NCBI GenBank assembly: GCA_029834535.1
Contig: JAQMWT010000546.1
Span: forward strand, 233,677-297,676
Direction: 5' to 3'
Origin: Chrysophaeum taylorii
Lineage: Eukaryota > Sar > Pelagophyceae > Pelagomonadales > Pelagomonadaceae
Length of the DNA stretch: 64,000 nucleotides
The translations under genes were made by a program, and so were the position numbers. Position 1 is the stretch's first letter. Each line of letters begins with the position of its first letter. Shown in pieces: positions 31,122 to 41,100 of the stretch. Below the pieces are notes generated by a model, which saw only the letters and a list, made by a program, of their open reading frames with translations, did not search any database and was not told the origin of the DNA.

Positions 31122-32161
31122 CAGGGCTGCACCTTGACTCGAAATTTTTGTCACATAAAAAAAATCTTGACTTTGACGTCAAGCAGACAGTGGTCAGATC
31201 TGGGTCACGTCAAAATCAACTTTCAGTATGACTGCCCTCATGATGGTCAAGTCAAAGTCAACATCACGAAAACGAGAAAAGCGGCCGGAAGCGGCCGGCA
31301 GAGGCTGGAAACGCCCCACACGCGCAGTTAGCGCCTTCCTCGTCTTCCCTCTCGTCTCTCGCACCTCCCTCCGCCTGCAGAAGCAGAAGAAAACACAACA
31401 GCGCGACAGCTTACTTGTTGGAGGAAAACCCGTCGTCACCGAAATGTAGCCGTCCAAAGTAATGCTGGTCTTCCTCCTCGGCATCGCAGCAGTTCGTAAC
31501 ACGTCGTGCCCCTCGTCGGATCGCGATAGATGTAGCAGTGCGTCTTTTTAATGCTAACTAACTAACTAACTTCAGACCTCTCCCGAGCATGGGAGCCAGG
31601 CCGGACCGAAAGGAGCCAGTCCGGAATCACGGGCCTGTAGACGAGGGGCGCCGAAAGCTGGGTCGGCGGAGAGTGATCATCAAGCTTGTCGCCATGCGGC
31701 GAGGAGACCGCGATGTGACTGACAAACAACTCGTCGATAACCTTCCGTCTGCACCCCCCGGCGATACCCCGCCCCACTACTCTTTTTAATGCAGTCCGTG
31801 TCTTTCTTCGCACGCTCTGGGTGATCCCCTGTCAGGCGCCGAACGTGGCTCCAAACCCCTGAAGGCGCCGCTCTCCTCCCGGCTTTCCCGGGCGTGTTAT
31901 CCCGATACTGCTCTGGTGGAATGTACGGCCTCGCGTCGTATTCCTCCTCCTCCCCCGCCCCGCTGACATCCTCGTCCAACACGAGCTGGTGTGCATGCAC
32001 TGGAGCCGATTCCGTCAACGCCGACGACGTCACGTAAAATCCCGTGACCGTGACCAGCTCGCAAAAAATGGTCATGTCAAGTCACGAAAACGTCAACGTC
32101 AACATTTCACGGTCGTTTGACGTCAACATGTTGACGACCTTGACGTCAAGGTGCAGCCCTA
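31122..32161. mobile_element. Non-autonomous hAT-like element with nested SINE
   Basis: Terminal inverted repeats begin CAGGGCTGCACCTTGAC at 31,122 and TAGGGCTGCACCTTGAC (reverse complement) ending at 32,161. An 8-bp target duplication AACAACTG lies at 31,114-31,121 and 32,162-32,169. A CAGGG-type end with an 8-bp duplication is the hAT signature. No transposase is encoded in its 1040 bp. Subterminal regions are rich in TGACGTCAA and GTCAAGTCA motifs at both ends. The SINE-like copy at 31,555-31,780 is inserted in it. Confidence 0.85.
31555..31780 (-). mobile_element. SINE-like element copy 4 (5'-truncated)
   Basis: About 226 bp on the minus strand with target duplication TCTTTTTAATGC at 31,543-31,554 and 31,781-31,792. 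TTAG tail at its left end on the plus strand. It is truncated at nearly the same 5' point as copy 1 and is nested in the hAT-like element. Confidence 0.88.
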
Positions 32162-32258
32162 AACAACTGTGTTGCATGATGCTAGGCCGGCGCGGTAACG
32201 GTCGAATATCCCTAGGTTATAGAATGCGACACATAATTCTTCAGCGCCCTACAAAAAC

Positions 32259-32350
32259 GCCCCTCGTCTACACACCCCCGTGATTCTGGACCGGCTCATG
32301 TCGTTCTAGCCTGGCTCCCATGCTCGAGAGAGGTCTGAAGGAAGGTAGTG
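32259..32350 (+). mobile_element. SINE-like fragment copy 6 (old)
   Basis: The last 90 bp of the SINE-like family, more diverged than the others, with a degraded tail. The flanks CTACAAAAAC and CTAAAAAAAC may be a one-mismatch target duplication. Confidence 0.6.
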
Positions 32351-32359
32351 AGTTAGCTA

Positions 32360-33400
32360 AAAAAACTGAAGAACCATCCCGCCCCACCGTGTGAGTCTGG
32401 CCGGTTAGAGTTTAGGGAACAGGCAAGTTCCCCTAGCTTCAGCACACGACAAACGACACATAGATCTACACCTAATGTTTACATGTAAAAATAGGTACCT
32501 ACGGGGAGCGCCAATCCTTGAACTGAGCGCGAGCACAATGCTGAGGACTAAAAGCTGGAGAATAGCCTGTGGTAAAGTGAAGGGAAGGGCGAGGGGGAAA
32601 TGTCGTTCTCAACGGACGGTACGAGGGCTAGAGTGAACAGACTTCTCTGCAACTCTACTGCACGTTTCACTTGACTTTGCGTTCCACCTGACCGCTGGCG
32701 ATGCAGTGCCTAGCCAGTTGACTCCATGACCTGACCAGACGGAAAGCGCGAAGTCGAGGAAGGCGGCGGTGTCGAATCCGTCGGTGCTATACCACCAGCT
32801 CGGTGAGGAGGACGAAGTCGGTCGATGAGGGTGCAGGAAACCCGGCTCTATTGGTACACTTCCGTCGGAGAGCTTCTGCGAGCGAGTCCTCTCCGCCACA
32901 ACACCGCGCTTCCTGAGGGCGCCACTTTGGTCAATGACGAGGTGTTGGACATGACCGTTGTCCGAAACATGGACCTCCAGTCCACAAGCTGGGCTCGCCA
33001 GATGTGCGGCTCGACGATCGCACCCCGCGAGACCCACATTCCGGCCGCCGAGAACGAGGCTGCGTCGCCTCGGCACCGGAATCTCTTTATCCCCTCGCAC
33101 GCGCTCGTTTCTTGTGGAGCGCCACTTGACTTGACTTTACCATCGTCCAGCGGTCAAGTCCACCGCTTGATTTTACATTTTGACTTGACTTTACTCATTT
33201 TTCTTAGTCATTTAGAATCTGGAACTCAAGTTCTAGTGAAGTCACGAGCTGATTTCTTAATAATATCAGGGTTGTGCATTTACTCAAAACTTTGAGTAAA
33301 TTACTCAAAACTTTGAGTAAAGGAATGGCATTACCCTAAGCCGGGTGCCAAGGTAAAGGCTGCCCCAGCTTAGAATTTAGTTTTGCCGCATCACTTTTAT
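32360..33400. other. Intergenic stretch with unassigned open frames
   Basis: Open frames on both strands (33,100-32,609 minus, 163 codons; 32,825-33,295 plus, 156 codons) show no domain. CACTTGACTTGACTTTA-type motifs occur at both ends (about 32,665 and 33,125-33,190). A 20-bp direct duplication of TTACTCAAAACTTTGAGTAA lies at about 33,280-33,320. Confidence 0.45.
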
Positions 33401-33489
33401 TATTCCAGTGCCAACCTCGTGCATTACAGAACGATGTGATGAGCGAACGGGATTACTTTTCATGCTTTATCGTCGTCTCCTTTATTTTC

Positions 33490-33930
33490 TTCGAGAGGAA
33501 AGATCTCGGACTTGACCTCGAACTTCTTGAGTATGTGGCCGTACTTGTCTAGAACCCACTTAATAAATTCCTTGTTCATGCGCAGGGTCACCAGCATGTC
33601 CAGCTAATCGTCGCTCAGGAGGGTGCTGCCCTCGGTCGTCATGACGATGTTGGCGACTAAGATGATGCGCTCGCAGAAGCTCTCCGCAGGCATCGCGCCG
33701 ATATTGCATTTCGAACCTCGCGCCACGTCCGGAAGGTAGCCGTACTCCTGGTTGCCTTCGAATCGCGTGTAGAGCTTTCCGACGTTGAGCATCATGAGGT
33801 CCAAGAGCTTGGGGATCCTGGGTGTTTGGAGAAGTCCGAGAGGTCGTCAGGAAATTCCTCGAGTCAATCGATGCTGCGAGCGCACTAGACCCACTTCGCG
33901 AAGACGCGTTCGAACTCGACATTGAAATCC
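33490..33930 (-). pseudogene. hAT transposase C-terminal (hATC) remnant
   Basis: Minus-strand reading gives MPAESFCERIILVANIVMT, then STLLSDD, a TAG stop at 33,604-33,606, and LDMLVTLRMNKEFIKWV in the same frame. This matches the hAT dimerisation region, '.PASs..sER.FS.agnivt..R..L.p..v..L.fl..N'. Further upstream, pieces in other frames (NVEFERVFAKWV near 33,920) may belong to it. The in-frame stop and frame changes mean it is not functional. It is separate from the hAT-like element at 31.1-32.2 kb. Confidence 0.7.
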
Positions 33931-34345
33931 GGCATCGCCCCCTCCGATTCCCCAGGTTGCTGCTGCTGCTGCTGCTGCTTCTCTGTCTGAGGAATTGACG
34001 TTGCCCCCCTTAAATTGTTGGCGTGTTGTCGCCGTAGTGGTTCCTGGGCACGAAAGCGTTGCCGTCCTCCTCCTCACCGTCGTCATGAGCACCACCCTCG
34101 CTCTCATCCTCCACGTTGTGGCACGCCACCGGTGGCGACTGCTCCGCGTCGGTCGGCCTGGCCGTCGCTTGTGCCGCAGACAACGTCCAGGGGCAAGGCC
34201 CAGCGGCGTCGAAGGCATTACCATCGCTTTAACGCAAAACGGTATTATTGTTACAATTATTACAATTGTATAGTCTGAGGCAAATAGGTAAAGTAAAGGA
34301 ATTTGGTAGTAAGGATTTACGAAAGAATGCACAACCCCTATACGT

Positions 34346-35422
34346 ATGGGGTGGTGGTTCGTGTTGGTTGTTGGTGTTTCGGGCCGTCAGGAGTGTCGCG
34401 AGTGCGAGTCGTTCGACAACATTGTGGTGGTCGACGGCCTCGCCCAGGCCGGTCTCGGTGACCGCGCGACCTTCCTTAGCGCCGCTGGGAACCTGGCGAC
34501 GTCGCTGTGCGCGCGCCTGAACGTTCCCGACCCCGAAAATCTGTTGAGTTCGCGCCACGCCAACAAGTCCGGTCATCGGGGCGTGGAATGGTCGCGGTAC
34601 GTTGAGACGCGACGAATCGCCGATAACGAGTCTTATCTGACCAAAGAGTCCGGTTGCGAACTATTTTCTCTGGCCCTGCGAAGTCGGAAACCCGACGAAA
34701 TGGTGGGTCACCTGGAAATCGCGGTGGACGCGGTCGACAGGGGGGTCGACGTGTGCTGGCGCATCACGGGCGAGTTCTGGTCGTGGCCGCGCAGCGAGAT
34801 GTTGGAGGTCGATTCGATCAGGTTGCCTCCGAGACTCTTCTTCAAGTACCCGTCGCCCGTCGTCCCGAGGCCGCAGTGCGAGTATGTCCTGGTCTCGACG
34901 TCGCGCCTCGCAAAGGCGATCGCCCGCGCGGTCTTGGGGACCCTCGGGCTCGACGGCCCCGAGGCCGTCGCCGTCCTCCACGTCCGACGTAACGACCGCG
35001 TCGGCCGAGGACCGGGCTTGTGCGACTCGAGCGTCGAGGCCGTCCTCGAGCACCTCGACTGCAGCGGCGCGAGAACCATTTCGGAGTCCCACATGCTCGT
35101 CTTCAGCGACGAGCGCGACCCGGGATACAGGTATGCGCTCCTCGAAGGAATACGCCGCCGCTTTGTAGTTAATGTTGACAATAACCTCGCGGTCCACGAC
35201 GGGGACGCCCTCCTTTTCGCCACACAGAGGAACGTCGACAACTATCTAATCTACGCCGCGATTGCCTACATCGTCGGGGCCGCGGCGAGCTCCTTCCTCA
35301 TCCGCCCCCCCTGCTCGGCCCAATCGCGTGCCGCGCCCTGCCGCCAGCATCGCATGTGCCACCCCTGCGACTCCCAGCCCTTTACTTGTGACTCGATGAA
35401 ATTGGACAACTGTCTCACCTAG
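34346..35422 (+). CDS. Secretory fucosyltransferase-like glycosyltransferase
   Basis: 358 residues beginning MGWWFVLVVGVSG, a short signal peptide or anchor. The central part has LHVRRNDRVG followed about 30 residues later by MLVFSDERDPGYR. This is the 'hVRrtD.....  .vfsDe' pattern of GT-B fold fucosyltransferases (GT23, O-fucosyltransferase-like), in which the Arg of the HxRR motif contacts GDP-fucose. Later, AAIAYIVGAAASSFLIRPP corresponds to the C-terminal segment that closes the donor site. The protein has many Cys near its end, consistent with the secretory pathway. It is a head-to-tail neighbour of another secretory gene 124 bp downstream. The acceptor is unknown. Confidence 0.6.
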   Translation: MGWWFVLVVGVSGRQECRECESFDNIVVVDGLAQAGLGDRATFLSAAGNLATSLCARLNVPDPENLLSSRHANKSGHRGVEWSRYVETRRIADNESYLTKESGCELFSLALRSRKPDEMVGHLEIAVDAVDRGVDVCWRITGEFWSWPRSEMLEVDSIRLPPRLFFKYPSPVVPRPQCEYVLVSTSRLAKAIARAVLGTLGLDGPEAVAVLHVRRNDRVGRGPGLCDSSVEAVLEHLDCSGARTISESHMLVFSDERDPGYRYALLEGIRRRFVVNVDNNLAVHDGDALLFATQRNVDNYLIYAAIAYIVGAAASSFLIRPPCSAQSRAAPCRQHRMCHPCDSQPFTCDSMKLDNCLT

Positions 35423-35546
35423 CGACAGACAGATTCAGACAGACAGACAGACAACCCAACAGCAGCGGTACGAGATGCTGCTGCGGGTTAGTATTAGTAG
35501 TAGTATCTTCGTTCGTGTGGCCAAAAAACAAACAAACAAACAACCA

Positions 35547-36725
35547 ATGTTTCGAAAAAAGCACTACCACTTGCCAGTGGTGTTGGTGGTGGCCTTCTTC
35601 TTGAGCGTGGTCGCCGGCGCCAAGAAGCGGGTCTCGTGCAGCAACGAGAGCTCGAGCAATGAGACGCAGATCTCGCTCCTCGTGTCGTTGCCGTACGTGC
35701 CCGCGGCGCGGGCAGCCGTTGGACTCGGGTCGCACGAACACATCCGCGAAGCGCTGCTCGCCCTGGGCGAGAACGCGCGGACCAAACAGATCGCGGAGAT
35801 CGTTGTGGTCCTCGACACGCTCGATGGGCAGCCCCTCGGGAGGCGGCTGAAACGCCCCCGCGCGGACGAGCACGCGTCGGCGACCCGCGCGCTGCGGTCG
35901 AACGTCAACGCCGAGCAGTGCCGGTCCAAGCACAAGATCAACGATCTGTCGTCGGCCGCGGACCTCCTCAAGGTCCGGGCCCACGTCTACGGGCGCCAGC
36001 CTACCTATAGCGAGTTGTTCCGGTTTGCGTCGTCCTATCTCCGCGACCGGCTCGTCGCGGTCGCGAACTCCGACGTCGTCCTCCGCCATCTCTACTTGCT
36101 CGACGAGGAGGCATTTCGAGGTGGTCCCAAGCCCCTCGCGCTCGTGCTGTCCGTAAGTAAACCCTCGGGCAATTTCGCGCGCCAGTGCGACAGCACGCAC
36201 GCCCGACACTTCATCAAGGACCGGTGCGTGGCGTCGAGTTACTGGCGCAATCCTGGCGGCAGCTGGGACGTCGAAATCTTTTGGTCCCCGCTTGTCAACG
36301 CGCAGTACGAGTGGCTCGAAGACATCCTGCCGGCCCCGGTCTACATGAACATGAACGGGGCGGAGAACCGGGCGGGCTTGTTTCTGGCGAGGTCGGGTTA
36401 CGACCTCTGGAATCCCTGCACCGTCGTTCGGGCGCAGCATTGGCACTGTACCGAGCAGACGCACCACGCGCTGGTGGCGGCGTCGGCTACAACGACCGCC
36501 GTCACCTTGGAGGACTCGGTCAACTTTAGGCATAATGGCACCAGACTACCGGGAACCTTTGTCCGAGTCGAGCCGCTCTCTCGCGGCGTCCGATGTCCGT
36601 GGGCGTCCGAGGTCTCGGCTTTGATGGCGGCAAATAACAACAACGCGCCGAGACGAAGAGCCCCGGCCGATCTTTGTGGTGATGGACCGCGCGCCGAGTC
36701 GGAACAAAGAAAACACCGTCGATGA
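35547..36725 (+). CDS. Type II membrane glycosyltransferase-like protein, unassigned
   Basis: 392 residues from the Met at 35,547, chosen because a hydrophobic anchor (LPVVLVVAFFLSVVAGA) follows a short basic stretch (MFRKKHYH). An upstream Met at 35,475 would add 24 residues of simple sequence. The segment YSELFRFASSYLRDRLVAVA ends in NSDVVL, a pattern seen in nucleotide-sugar-dependent enzymes where an N-x-D motif sits at the end of a beta strand. Further on are WDVEIFWSPL, MNMNGAENRA and several Cys. No named family is recognised. A Golgi-resident enzyme is the most likely role, by topology and neighbours. Confidence 0.6.
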   Translation: MFRKKHYHLPVVLVVAFFLSVVAGAKKRVSCSNESSSNETQISLLVSLPYVPAARAAVGLGSHEHIREALLALGENARTKQIAEIVVVLDTLDGQPLGRRLKRPRADEHASATRALRSNVNAEQCRSKHKINDLSSAADLLKVRAHVYGRQPTYSELFRFASSYLRDRLVAVANSDVVLRHLYLLDEEAFRGGPKPLALVLSVSKPSGNFARQCDSTHARHFIKDRCVASSYWRNPGGSWDVEIFWSPLVNAQYEWLEDILPAPVYMNMNGAENRAGLFLARSGYDLWNPCTVVRAQHWHCTEQTHHALVAASATTTAVTLEDSVNFRHNGTRLPGTFVRVEPLSRGVRCPWASEVSALMAANNNNAPRRRAPADLCGDGPRAESEQRKHRR

Positions 36726-36944
36726 TCTCCCCGAGTGCGCCATCTCCCGAGCGCGGTCGTGTCCTCCTCCACTTTTTGGTTATAGAACAATGGAAGGGAA
36801 GGGAAGGCCCCGACGGAATCAAACAAACAAACAAACAAATAAATAAATCGATCCCAGCACGCGTGTGGTCCGGCAGACAGACACTTCCGCTCGGTCGATA
36901 TGTTATTCTCTCCTCTCGAATGCTTGTTCCGAGGCGGTAGGAGG

Positions 36945-38108
36945 TTAGAACTTGGCCCTGATGGCCGCCTCGAGCTTGAGGGTCTCGGCGATGAAGGCAT
37001 TGATACCCTCGGCGAGCTTGGTGGTCGCACAGACGTCGGCGTTGAGCTCGAGGCGAAAGCGGGACTCTGACATGGCGCGATTGGTTTCGTCGTCGGCGAG
37101 GACGTCGTCCTTACAGTTCGCCTTGGCGGTTTCGGGGTCGAGCTTCCGGGGAAGAGGGCCGGTCTCCTCGGCGAGGATCTCGAGGAGGGGCGCGGGAATT
37201 GTCATGCGGTCGACGCCGGCGAGAGCGACGATCTCGTCGACCGCGTAGCGCGGATCGTCGTTGCCACGACTCGGCCTCCAGCTCGCGGGCATGCAAATCG
37301 TGCGGTCGTGGCCGTGCTTTTTATAGTACTCGTAGACGCGTCTTACCGCGAGGACGCCCGGGTCGTCGTCGGGCTCGCACGTCTTAAATCCATCCTTCAG
37401 CTTCCACCAGTCGAGAACTCGACCGGGAAACGGCGATATGAGCCTCGCCTTTGCCTGCGCCGAGAGCACCGCCTGGACGAACCCAAAGACGAGCGTGACG
37501 TTGCACGCGATACCCTCCGCTTCCAAGATCTCCGCCGCCTTGATGCCTTCGAACGTTCCGGCGACCTTGACGAGGACGCGACTCCTGTCGACGCCCTCCG
37601 CCTCGTACATCTCGATGATGCGCCTCGCGCGCCGCACCGTCTCCGCCGTGTCAAAGCTCGCCCGAACGTCTACCTCCGTCGAGACGTATCCGGGGACGAT
37701 TCTAACGATCTCCAGCCCGAGCTCGACCGCCAACCGATCCATCGCGAGAATGACGGCGTCGTCGCCCGACGCCCGCTCTCGCGCGTACGCGATCGCGCGG
37801 TCCACAAACGCGACGTACCGCGCGTCCCCGCTCGTCCCGGCCTGCGCCACGAACAGAGGATTCGTCGTCGCGTCGCTGATGACGCCCGTCGACGCCCACT
37901 TCGCGATCACGTCGAGATCCCCCGAATCGATCGACAACGTTGTCATCGACGCGAGGTCGCCGAGCTGCGTCCCCGCAACCTCGTCCGCCGTCACTACCGC
38001 ACCTCGCTTCCAGCAAAAAGAAGAAGTCCACGTCCGACCCGACCCAACAACAACAAACCCCAGGCTCAAACGCGCGACGACGACGCAGCTGGCAAGAATC
38101 TTCTTCAT
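36945..38108 (-). CDS. Transaldolase with N-terminal leader
   Basis: 387 residues, with about 45 ahead of the catalytic domain. Transaldolase moves a dihydroxyacetone unit between sugar phosphates in the pentose phosphate pathway. The family motifs are clear: TQLGDLASMTTLSIDSGDL, DATTNPLFV, GYVSTEVDVRASFDT, the Schiff-base Lys in VLVKVAGTFEGIKAAEILE, CNVTLVFGF and ISPFPGRVLDWW. The first 25 residues (MKKILASCVVVARLSLGFVV...) look like a signal sequence, so import into a plastid is plausible. The start codon lies only 4 bp after the stop of the TTL-JmjC gene on the same strand. Confidence 0.95.
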   Translation of the reverse strand: MKKILASCVVVARLSLGFVVVGSGRTWTSSFCWKRGAVVTADEVAGTQLGDLASMTTLSIDSGDLDVIAKWASTGVISDATTNPLFVAQAGTSGDARYVAFVDRAIAYARERASGDDAVILAMDRLAVELGLEIVRIVPGYVSTEVDVRASFDTAETVRRARRIIEMYEAEGVDRSRVLVKVAGTFEGIKAAEILEAEGIACNVTLVFGFVQAVLSAQAKARLISPFPGRVLDWWKLKDGFKTCEPDDDPGVLAVRRVYEYYKKHGHDRTICMPASWRPSRGNDDPRYAVDEIVALAGVDRMTIPAPLLEILAEETGPLPRKLDPETAKANCKDDVLADDETNRAMSESRFRLELNADVCATTKLAEGINAFIAETLKLEAAIRAKF

Positions 38109-38112
38109 GATT

Positions 38113-41100
38113 TTAGCACACGCGCTCTGCGTGCTCCAACTCGTAGACGCGCCAAGTTAGACGCTTGCGATCGTCGACATGCCGGAGCCAGGCTGACGTG
38201 TCACGGAGCCAGAAGTACCGGTTGGCAGTCGCCGACCACGCGGAGGTCGCGACGTTGTGCGGCCACATGAGCGGCACGTAGGCGAGGTCCCCGGGGTGGA
38301 GCTCGACCGTCTCCGCTGTCCTGGCCGCTCGTCGCAGAGCGAAATCGTCGGCACGAGGCCAGTGCTTGGTGGCCAGGTCGGGCCGGAGCTCGCGTATCGC
38401 CTCGGGCGCGAAGAACGTGAGGTTCTTCGCGCCGTCGAGCTGCGCGATAAAGTTCTCGTAGCAATCGACGTGCGTCGGGTAGCGGTACGCCGCGCCAAGC
38501 CGCAGCGACGTCCAAGCGACTTCCAAGGCGCCGTCGAGATCGAGCGCGTCGTCCATCGCGGCGACGGCAGCCTCGTGTAATTTCGCGACGGGCCCTTCCC
38601 GTTGAGTGGCGACGATTGCCGAGTTTGGGTTGGCGAGCGAGGAGGTGTCGATGACGCCGTCGACTTTGTGTCGATCCGTGAGCAACACGTACAGCGACGC
38701 GTTGGCGCCGCGCGGGAGTTGCGACGTGCCGTCGCCCCCGGCGAGGGCGAGGAAGTCGCCCAACGTGATTTCGCCGGAGAAGATCTGCTGGGACCTGTCT
38801 CGAGTGCCGTCGAACGCCAGGGTCACCACTCGCGCCGACGACGACTCGGCGAGTTTTGCCCGCGTCCACGGATCGTTCGCCGAAAAGGAAGAGCACGCGG
38901 CTCGGTGGATGACGAGCGGCGTGTTGCGACGGATTGCCGTCTCGACTGCCGCCGAGACACTACTCGACGCTGCCAGACAACCGTCGATCGTCGTGACCGC
39001 GACGCGAGTCGCCGAGGCATCGCGCGTCGCGCCGCTCGAACCACACGCCCGCACCAGTGCGCTCGCGCTCGCGTCGGCGGCGGTGGTGGTGTTCCCGAGC
39101 GCGGACGCGCACCACGCCCGCAAGCCGGCGCCGTGTTCGTACAGGGTTGCGGCGCGACTCGCGTCCAGCAATCCCAAGAGTGCGGTGATGTTTTTTTCAT
39201 TATCGAGGTCGCACGCCTCGCGGCTCGCGAGCGCGACGCCATCGACGAGTCCTCGAGGCGCGTGCGCGCATTCGTCCCTGGCGCGCTGGCAGCGTCCGAA
39301 AACGGAGACGCGTCCTTGGGCGTCGACGGCGCCGACGGTGGCGCAAAACACCATCGCGTCGTCCACGCAAGCGTCGCAGAGCGTCGACGCAGCGGCGAGG
39401 TCGAGATGATCGGTCCAATCGCGCGTGGCATTTTCCCGAATTTCGTCGTCGAGGAGACGCGCTTTGAGGTGATCCCAGCGGTCGAGGACGAAGTCAGCCG
39501 CGACGGCACCCTCTTGTCGCCAGAGGTCGGGGAGACCGGTCTTGTGCATGGAGCCTCCCTCCGTGCCGTCGAAGTAGCGAAAGCTCCTCGGGAGCGGGAA
39601 GAGCGGACGGTAGCCGCCGGCGCGGCCGCGCGCCGCTTCGTAGGCGGCGATGAGGTCAATGGCTTTGGGATCGTGCTGCAGGGGGTCGGAGGCTCGCGCC
39701 AAGATATCCATGACGTCGGCACGCTGCTCGTCGTCGTACGCCGTCTCTTCGGGATCGGGAGTCGCACACACGCGATTTGGCGGGTCTGCGGTTTCGTCGA
39801 CCCAGCAAGCTTCGCCGCGCAACCAGGGATAATGCTGCCGATAGGCGTCAGTACTGACGTCTGGGGCACCGACGCCAGCGAGCGCGAGGACGTCGCGGAG
39901 GACGGTCGTCTTGAGGACTTCGTCGACCCCGCCGATGGTGCCCGCGGACGGGACGATCTCGACCTCGAGGAGCCAGACGCGGGCGTCAGCGTCGAGGAGA
40001 AAGTCGAGGCGCCAGTGCGCGAAGAGAGGCGCCTCCTCGGCGGCCTTGGTGGAAGCTTCGAGGAGCGGGGCCCTCGCGGCGGTCAGCACGATCGCCGCAA
40101 TTTCGCGCATCTGGTCTTCGATATCGGTCCACTCGACGCCACTCCTCAAAGTTTTCAAGTGCGCGAGAAGTCTGTCCGTAGTCCAGACGCGCTTCGCAGG
40201 GTCGTAGTCTTCCGCAAGACGCTGGTTGAGGAGTCCGTTCGTTAAATGCGCGAGCTTGTCGGTCTCTCGTTCGTCGTAGGGCCTCGAGCACAACAAAACG
40301 AGCATTTCGCGATGCATCCACGCGGCGAGCGGCGCCATCGACGAGACGGCCAAGTAGACGCCGACCGAGAACTTGGCGTCGAATATTCCCGCCTTATGAT
40401 CGGTGAGGAGCATCGGGCGATCGACGTATCGTTGGAGAATGCAGTGCTCGCAGCCGTCGAGATCGGACCAGTGCCTCGCGAGCTCGATGCCACCTCCGAG
40501 TTCGATCTGAGGGTCTTTTCGTACCCAGATGCCGCCAAGGGGCCCGGTTCGGCGATGGCGCTCTGCCTCGAGTGCAGCCGAGAGCCAGGTTCGCGGCGCG
40601 AATCGGACGGCGCGGTCGCCGACGCGATCGCGCAGTCGTTCGAGGTGCTCGTAGAGCGCGTCCTTGTTCCCGAGCTCCGTCGGGCGCGGCATCGCGTTCG
40701 AGACGCCGCGTAACATGGCGTAAAAGGGCGCCGTCTCGTCGAAGTGGCCCAAGAGCCACACGACGGCCTCGCCCCCCGTGATGCGCTCGCCCGACAGACA
40801 CTCGACGAGTCCCAGGCGCAGCAACAGCACCCGCAACAGTTCGTACTCCTCGCTGTCAAAGTAGTAGGCGCCGTGGTAAAATCGAAAACCTCGGGTGTCG
40901 TTGTTGTTGCGGTTCTGACAGTACAAGGCGTCGGCGAGCTCGTCGGCGACGAGTGTCGCGCATCGCGGCCTCCCGTCGCGCAACGAAACGTTGATGTCGA
41001 TGCCGCGGTCGCCGCAGAACGACTCCCCGATGCGCCGCAGGTCGTCGCCCGGCCACGCCTGGATCGACACCGGCCGATCGTCGACCACCACCGTCACCGT

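Noticed and set aside
33280-33320. TTACTCAAAACTTTGAGTAA as an operator palindrome
   Set aside because: It is an imperfect palindrome duplicated once in noncoding repeat-rich sequence, with no gene next to it.
38602-40245. 547-codon plus-strand open frame
   Set aside because: It is antisense to the TTL-JmjC gene. Its composition is that of the complement of a GC-rich coding strand and it has no domain.
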